Origin: Polytrichum commune
Lineage: Eukaryota > Streptophyta > Polytrichopsida > Polytrichales > Polytrichaceae
Direction: 5' to 3'
DNA: 64,000 nt
Assembly (NCBI GenBank): GCA_950295325.1
Contig: OX485804.1
Span: forward strand, 60,604,533-60,668,532
Every line of letters begins with the position of its first letter. Within the stretch, counting starts at the first letter, position 1. Below are positions 59,201 through 64,000 of the stretch, piece by piece. The position numbers were made by a program, and so were the translations under genes. The notes beneath the pieces are model-generated. The model was not told the origin of the DNA and made no database searches. It saw only the letters and a program-made list of their open reading frames with translations.

Positions 59201-61156
59201 GTTACTGACACCCGCTTTGAAAGCCACCATGAACACTTTCTTACACCCCCTCCCCCCCAAGTTTTCTTTGGCAGGACCTGTCAATTGCATCGTTGAATGT
59301 AGTATACTGCTGTTTCTCAGTTTGCTACTATCTTGGATATCCTTACCTTTAGTGCCTTGCAGTAAGAAATAGAGAGAGATGACACTAACCAGAGGTTGAT
59401 GTGAATGAGGCGCTTCACACCATGGCGGGTTCACTCCCTTATAGAGATATGAACCACCTGAGATAAAGGGGTATATTCAAGGGGCTATGACGTAATGCTC
59501 ATATTAATGGGATATTTTGAACGTTTGATGAATATTCTTGGAATATATCTAGTACATTCTCAAATGCATTTCCAATACCTTACATTTTTCTAGCACTTTT
59601 ATTTAGAAACATTAAATGGGACCCTATTTTTTATTGCACTTCATTTTCTAGTGGTATGCTAGTCCCCCCCTCTTGCTCCACACTTGATCATAGACTTAAG
59701 CTTGACATGTGTAATCCTTGGTATTGGTTAACAAAGCTAGATTATGAGACAAGTGCTATTGCCTCGTGTCAGAGGTGGTCTCTTTTGGCCTTGTTGTAAC
59801 AATGTAGTCATGCTTGACTAATTTGGTGCTTGAAAAACTTGTGGGTCCAGGGAGTGTTGTTGGGAATGTCCAACACAGCAGGAGTTCTTGCTGGAGTGTT
59901 TGGCACAGCAGCAACTGGATACATCTTACAACATGGTAAACACATGTTCTTCAAAGGCCTTGTATTGGACCTCTTTTGTGTTAAATCTTTTGCCCAAAAC
60001 TTATACTGATGCGTGATTTTATCTCTCAAGACCTGGGATCGTTTGCAACTGTGAAAGAAATCATTCCAATCACATGTTATTGTTGGTTATTAGAGTTATC
60101 TGCAAAGGGTCCGCAAAGTCCCTCAAAGACGGATCAACCTAGGAATTTGATGCTTCTTTGAGGGACTTTTCTATGAAGAGCTCGTTAGGGGCTTAGAGCA
60201 TTGTGTCTCGTCCTTAGAGCATCCTCAGTCGGTCTAGGTAAAGCTCACTGCAAACCAAAACCTATCTTTTGACTGACCTAAAATTAGAAACTGAAATTAC
60301 CATCATTAGAAGCACACCTAAATAAACGTGAGATATTTCTCAAGAAAAAAGAATTGTAAAAATTTGACGTAGGTGAAATCCCTCATTGAAAACACCACAT
60401 TTTCAAAATTTAGAGGGAGTGCACCAAATCTTGCTTAAAAATGGAAAGATCCTCCCACACTCCCTCCAAATTTTTGACATTTAGAGGGAGTGTGGGAGGA
60501 TATGTCCATTTTTAAGCAAGATTTGGTGCACTCCCTCTAAATTTTGAGCAATTTTAAGCAAGTTAGGTCTTGGTTTGCAGTGAGCTTTACCTAGACCGAC
60601 TGAGGATGCTCTTATGTTGTAACATGGGTGAAACTCATTGGAGTCTGGACATCCTCTTTCAATCCAGAAATCTGAGAGAACTTTAGGATCTAAAATTAGG
60701 GTTTCCATCCTAAATCCTGGCTTGGCATATGCAAGCCTGTCTTGGCCCACGGATCCTAATTTAAAAAGTTAGAAAGAAAGCACGTTATTTACAATCCGGC
60801 CCTACTCTTTTAGCCATGTTCATTCACATCTCAACTAAAAAACTCAGGTGACTTTATGCATAAGCTCTCAAACTCACCTTTTAGCCAACTCACCCGGAGT
60901 TTGACCTGGAGACTTCACAAATAACTCTATTGCTCCCAGGTTGAAATCAATGAATGACTTTTACTATAAGTTATTACACTGCTATAGAGATGAGTTTGCT
61001 TCTGTTAAGCAAAATAGCCTCACTTGTGATCTCACTGTGGACACTCCATTTGATGCAGGATCATGGGACGACGTCTTCAAAGTGGCTGTAGGACTCTACT
61101 TGTTTGGAACTGTAGTTTGGAACATATTTTCATCGGGTGAGAAGATTTTTGATTAA
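53269..61156 (+). CDS. Plastid anion transporter, PHT4;4/ANTR2-like (MFS)
   Basis: Major facilitator of the SLC17/PHT4 group. Arabidopsis PHT4;4 (ANTR2) carries ascorbate and phosphate across the chloroplast inner envelope. Ten exons fit in phase: 53269-53871, 55015-55122, 55384-55539, 56214-56429, 57142-57351, 58127-58264, 58467-58568, 59083-59148, 59851-59935 and 61059-61156, giving 593 residues. Exon 1 holds a Ser/Arg-rich probable transit peptide plus a longer spacer than usual (family about 540 residues), with a KDIKDIKDI repeat. Family segments: [118 protein letters not shown]. The start ATG 53269 is the first in frame; ATG 53392 is an alternative. Introns 1, 6, 9 and the one after exon 8 hold repeats or MITEs. 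Confidence 0.95.
54035..54290 (+). repeat. Dispersed repeat in PHT4 intron 1, shared with NAT intron 4
   Basis: CACCCTACCACCTATGGACC, TATCTGGGTGAACCGGGTT and, further on, CGTGATGCCCATTT...GTAGACGTAGACCAACTC match 1550-1920 in order. Confidence 0.55.
57491..57964 (+). mobile_element. Foldback-family element in PHT4 intron 5
   Basis: Diverged relative of 10307-10807. Left end TTTACACTAGAGCTTGAGGG with CCCATGACCATT; right end CACAGCCCTTGGCCATAGTG then TAAAGTGGCC, the approximate inverse. It shares ATGGATGGAAATCCTACATG, TGCAATGGGTAATGTTTCAT and GGTCACATATG with the other copy. No coding capacity. Confidence 0.7.
59420..59665 (+). repeat. Poly-G-less copy 3 of the 49470/52980 repeat, in PHT4 intron 8
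   Basis: GAGATATGAACCACCTGAGA, TATTCAAGGGGCTATGACGT, GGAATATATCTAGTACATT, TTTTCTAGCACTTTTATTTA and AAATGGGACCCTATTTTTTA follow the order at 49470-49690. Confidence 0.62.
60110..60945 (+). repeat. Intronic repeat in PHT4 intron 9, split by a MITE
   Basis: TTCTTTGAGGGACTTTTCTA and AAGAGCTCGTTAG lie left of the MITE. GGGTGAAACTCATTGGA, ACTTTAGGATCTAAAATTAG, ATCCTAAATCCTGGCTTGGC and CTCAAACTCACCTTTTAG lie right of it. The same order without a MITE is at 40215-40650. Confidence 0.72.
60217..60611. mobile_element. PIF/Harbinger-like MITE, copy 2
   Basis: 395 bp, flanked by TTA at 60214-60216 and 60612-60614. The first about 40 bp (GAGCATCCTCAGTCGGTCTA...) are the perfect reverse complement of the last about 40 bp. 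The interior matches 4484-4878 with only a handful of substitutions. No open frame for a transposase. The frame 60481-60750 (-) is not a gene. Confidence 0.92.
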
Positions 61157-61910
61157 ACATTTGATCATAATTATGACAAATGATTTTTTATGGCATTGAC
61201 ACTAGCAGCCAACATTTGGAGGAAGTAGGAGGAAGTGGTATCTCGCTCTTGGAAACACACTCAAGGTTGCTGGAAGCCGTAGGAATTCACGATTGTAACA
61301 TTACCATACATCTGTTGGGTCACTTATCTTGGTACATCCCACTGTAACAGGTGCATTTGAGATCATTGGTTGAGCCAGTAAGTATGTCTAGTGACAAGAA
61401 TTGAGTTAATCCATCTGTTCAGCTATCTTCTTCTAGCATAATATTTGGCTGAACATATACTTCTGTAAGACTTTCTTCTGTGAAGTGTATTCTCATTTAT
61501 TTTTTAGTCATTACCTGGCTCTCAGAATCATTTACACTTCCGCATTGCATTGAATTTTGAGAGGTCTTGCAATGTGTGCACTTCATCTCAACCCATTTCA
61601 ACAATCACAAGAGCAACTGAACTGACCACTCATACAGACAGCAGATGTTGTTATGTGTTGTGAACTCTGAATGCCTTAATGCCTTTGACAAATTTATCAT
61701 TTGACTCTCTTTTGAGCAATCGGTCTAGGATCTATGTATTTCTCTAGATTTTACATCAGAATGCTATCTCATGTGGTCTTGGGCAAACAACAAGATGCTT
61801 TGTATTGTGAATGAGTTCAAGGGGATGGGAAATGTTTTTATTTTAAATGTTACACTTGACGAGGCAAATAATCACAATCTCTTCATTATATGGTGGATTC
61901 AACAACAATC

Positions 61911-63318
61911 TCATGGAACAAGGTTCCAAAGGGGCTCAAAGGTGGATTCGCTAAGATACAACAAAGACCAGTTGTAGTCATTATTTAAGGGGAGGTTGTC
62001 AAAAGAGCCATCTCGAAAGTTGAACACAACCCCGGCATCTTTGGTGATGAAACATAAAAAATCATCGTGAAAGAAACACTTGTAGATGTAGAGAGCACTG
62101 TCTAGTTCCTTGCAATGTTGGTGAGGGATGAAAAATAACTCCACCCATGCTTTTGTCGTTGCATCCAAGGTATGGACAACAATGGTTCGAGATGTGGCAG
62201 TATCGTAAAGATCTTGAGCCCCAATTAAACACAATTGACCTCTATGTTGAAGAAGGCAAGGAGGGAACCATGTGCTACGAAAGCTTCGTGGGAGTTTGAG
62301 TGGTTCTCCTACCCACACACCATGCTCAACATCAAATGCCATCACATGCCGCCACTCATTGTCAATACAATAAAGAGTTTCATTGAGCACTTGTGATGTT
62401 GTGCCGTGGCCACTCAACGATTGTGAGTTGATGCCAACGCTTCCACGCAATGAAATTTCCAAGGGTGGTGTTGGACTTACTTCTGACCTCCACTCACTTG
62501 ACTTAGAGTCAAACACTTTTATCCGAAAATTACTTGGGCGGTGCCCAAGGTGGGAGTATTCATAACGCCCAATGATCACCTTGCCCCCAATGGTCACTCC
62601 CCCAAGAATTTAGAAATTTCATGTAGAAATAATAGACTAGAAAACAGTTGCAAAGAGACTAAGTTATAAAAATCACAATGCCAAAAAAGTTGGTTTGGGA
62701 TGTTTGTGCATATTGACTACATGTAGATTTTGTTGATGCATAGTAGTCAAATTTATGTGTGATGTAAAAAGTCTTTTAAGATTGTTTTATAAAACCACAT
62801 GTTGTATTAGAAGTGCACATGGAGGTTTTTGGATTATAATTCACCTTATATGACAAACGATCATGTTCAAGCATAACGTGAGCAAATGTCCATGGGTTCA
62901 AGGAGGGTTTGAATCCAGAAAGCGGTGGAAGAAGGCGCCACTTGTGAGTCAAGAAGTTGCACACCAACAAGGTGTTTGTGCATGCAAAGCAAAAGATGCC
63001 GCCCACTCCAGCAACAGGAGGGACTGACATAATATGTGGGACAAATGAGATGGAAAATGCCGTTCGCCACTTTCTTAAGGCATGATTGTACATGGACACC
63101 TCGCCATTCTCACGTTCCCAATAGAGGAAGACACAAGCCTCGGGCAATGAATGAACCTCCCGTCGGAGATGTAAAAAATGAGGTGTTTGGACCATGTTGT
63201 ACCATTTTTTGCAAACCATCCGAGCCCGTGCTAAGCTTGATAAAGGCAATCGAACTAAGATCTTTTTCATCAAGTCTTCGGGCAAGGTGCTCCATATGTA
63301 CCTATCCATTTCCATCAT
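61911..63318 (-). CDS. F-box protein, splice junction unresolved
   Basis: F-box proteins are substrate receptors of SCF ubiquitin ligases. The first part, 63318 down to about 62845, starts MMEMDRY and has an F-box at about residues 9-50 (WSTLPEDLMKKILVRLPL, ARMVCKKWYNMVQ). The beginning of a kelch-like repeat region follows (GGIFCFACTNTLLVCNFLTH). The second part, about 62597 to 61911, continues the family pattern (TIGGKVIIGRYEYSHLG, ETLYCIDNEWRHVMAFDVE, GQLCLIGAQ) and ends WNLVP. A donor after SYK (GTGAAT) is good. In the second part, however, the only AG acceptor near the homology start gives a frame mismatch, and an in-frame TAA lies just before ILGGV. It may be a pseudogene, use unusual splicing, or contain a sequence error. 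Divergent from, not shared with, the neighbouring PHT4 gene. Confidence 0.7.
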
Positions 63319-64000
63319 ATCTAGTCTTGTGAGTCGTCATATGTCATTGGTCAAATCTTGAAAACCTCTAATCTATTGTAAGCATTTTTCGTTGCATCAG
63401 TCACTACACATGTGATGTATGTGCAGAGCTTCAAAATTCAAAAATTGGCATATAGTAAACCTTTGTGTTTGAAGCTTATGGGGCCCCTATTGGAATGATA
63501 CTAAAATTTTACAATGTGCAAAGTTAGTAGCATAGCTTATCATGATGACCATGTTGATTGTAACCAATTTTGTTGGACAAAATTGATAAAGTAAGAGGGT
63601 CAAGTTAGAAGTCTTGAAGACCCGATGAATAAAAAATGCACATAATTCTAAGTACCACTTCACGTTACACTCGATGCTTTTGGATCAATTCACCAAAGGA
63701 CGCACCGATTTGGAGATGAAAAGCTTGCTATATTTCCAAGGGTGGAGATGGCATTTGGGGATTTTTCAAGATTTTCCTTAAGTTTTAAGGTCTAGAATAA
63801 ACTGATTCTTCAATAAATAAAAATTCCGTCAACATGCAGGCAAATAAAGCAATTCTTGTTGGAAACTTGGATTAAGATTATAATACATATATTTTAACTT
63901 ATTCTTCAAATTTTAATAACGTTTTTATGTTTCTAGGCTTTAGTGATCCAGTCACTAGTTTATTTGCTTTTGGATTCACACCTAACCACTCAGTATACAA
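63319..64000. other. Upstream of the F-box gene; nothing recognised
   Basis: Presumably promoter and intergenic DNA of the minus-strand gene. No element could be singled out. Confidence 0.45.

Noticed and set aside
1-64000. Ascorbate gene cluster (NAT plus PHT4;4-like)
   Set aside because: The two genes are more than 50 kb apart with unrelated genes between, and plant NATs mainly carry nucleobases; no evidence of a functional cluster.

Overview
This window is nuclear DNA of a land plant. The genes have GT-AG introns, mostly about 100-1100 bp. Their products are plant families: a nucleobase-ascorbate transporter, an ATL-type RING-H2 ligase, a plastid PHT4/ANTR anion transporter and an F-box protein. 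The DNA is AT-rich with about one gene per 10 kb, and decayed transposons fill the space between genes. Moderate introns plus a cytosolic-looking NMT1/THI5-like gene fit a bryophyte or other non-seed plant, but that placement is inference and no species can be named from the sequence.

Layout. 1-2232 (+): 3' half of a nucleobase-ascorbate transporter gene running in from the left edge. 2233-21400: gene-poor, repeat-rich DNA with a diverged tandem repeat, a dispersed repeat family (called R here), a 395-bp PIF/Harbinger-like MITE, a 1.5-kb foldback element with long arms, a dead pogo-like transposase and a second foldback family. 21401-25000: single-exon ATL67-like gene with tandem duplications on both sides. 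25000-36200: more repeats, relics of a LINE and a hAT transposase, and four copies of a CCGGTT-containing repeat. 36236-41006 (+): six-exon NMT1/THI5-like gene preceded by about 1.7 kb of degenerate repeats. 41877-45801 (+): RING-finger plus coiled-coil gene. 46300-53200: repeats and unassigned DNA. 53269-61156 (+): ten-exon PHT4;4/ANTR2-like chloroplast transporter whose introns hold several mobile elements. 61911-63318 (-): F-box gene without a clean splice junction.

The genes do not form a pathway or operon. The two transporters belong to families with ascorbate links (NAT by name, PHT4;4 by known function in Arabidopsis), but nothing ties them functionally here.

The most notable signals are structural. 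In the NMT1/THI5-like gene the end of exon 3, including its splice donor, is repeated five times. Two same-length MITEs share almost the same interior but differ at their outermost bases, and one sits in an intronic repeat whose MITE-free counterpart is also in the window. Most genes here are flanked or interrupted by local 100-300 bp tandem duplications. No CRISPR array, rRNA or tRNA gene was recognised. All gene models come from reading frames and splice consensus only; none has transcript support.
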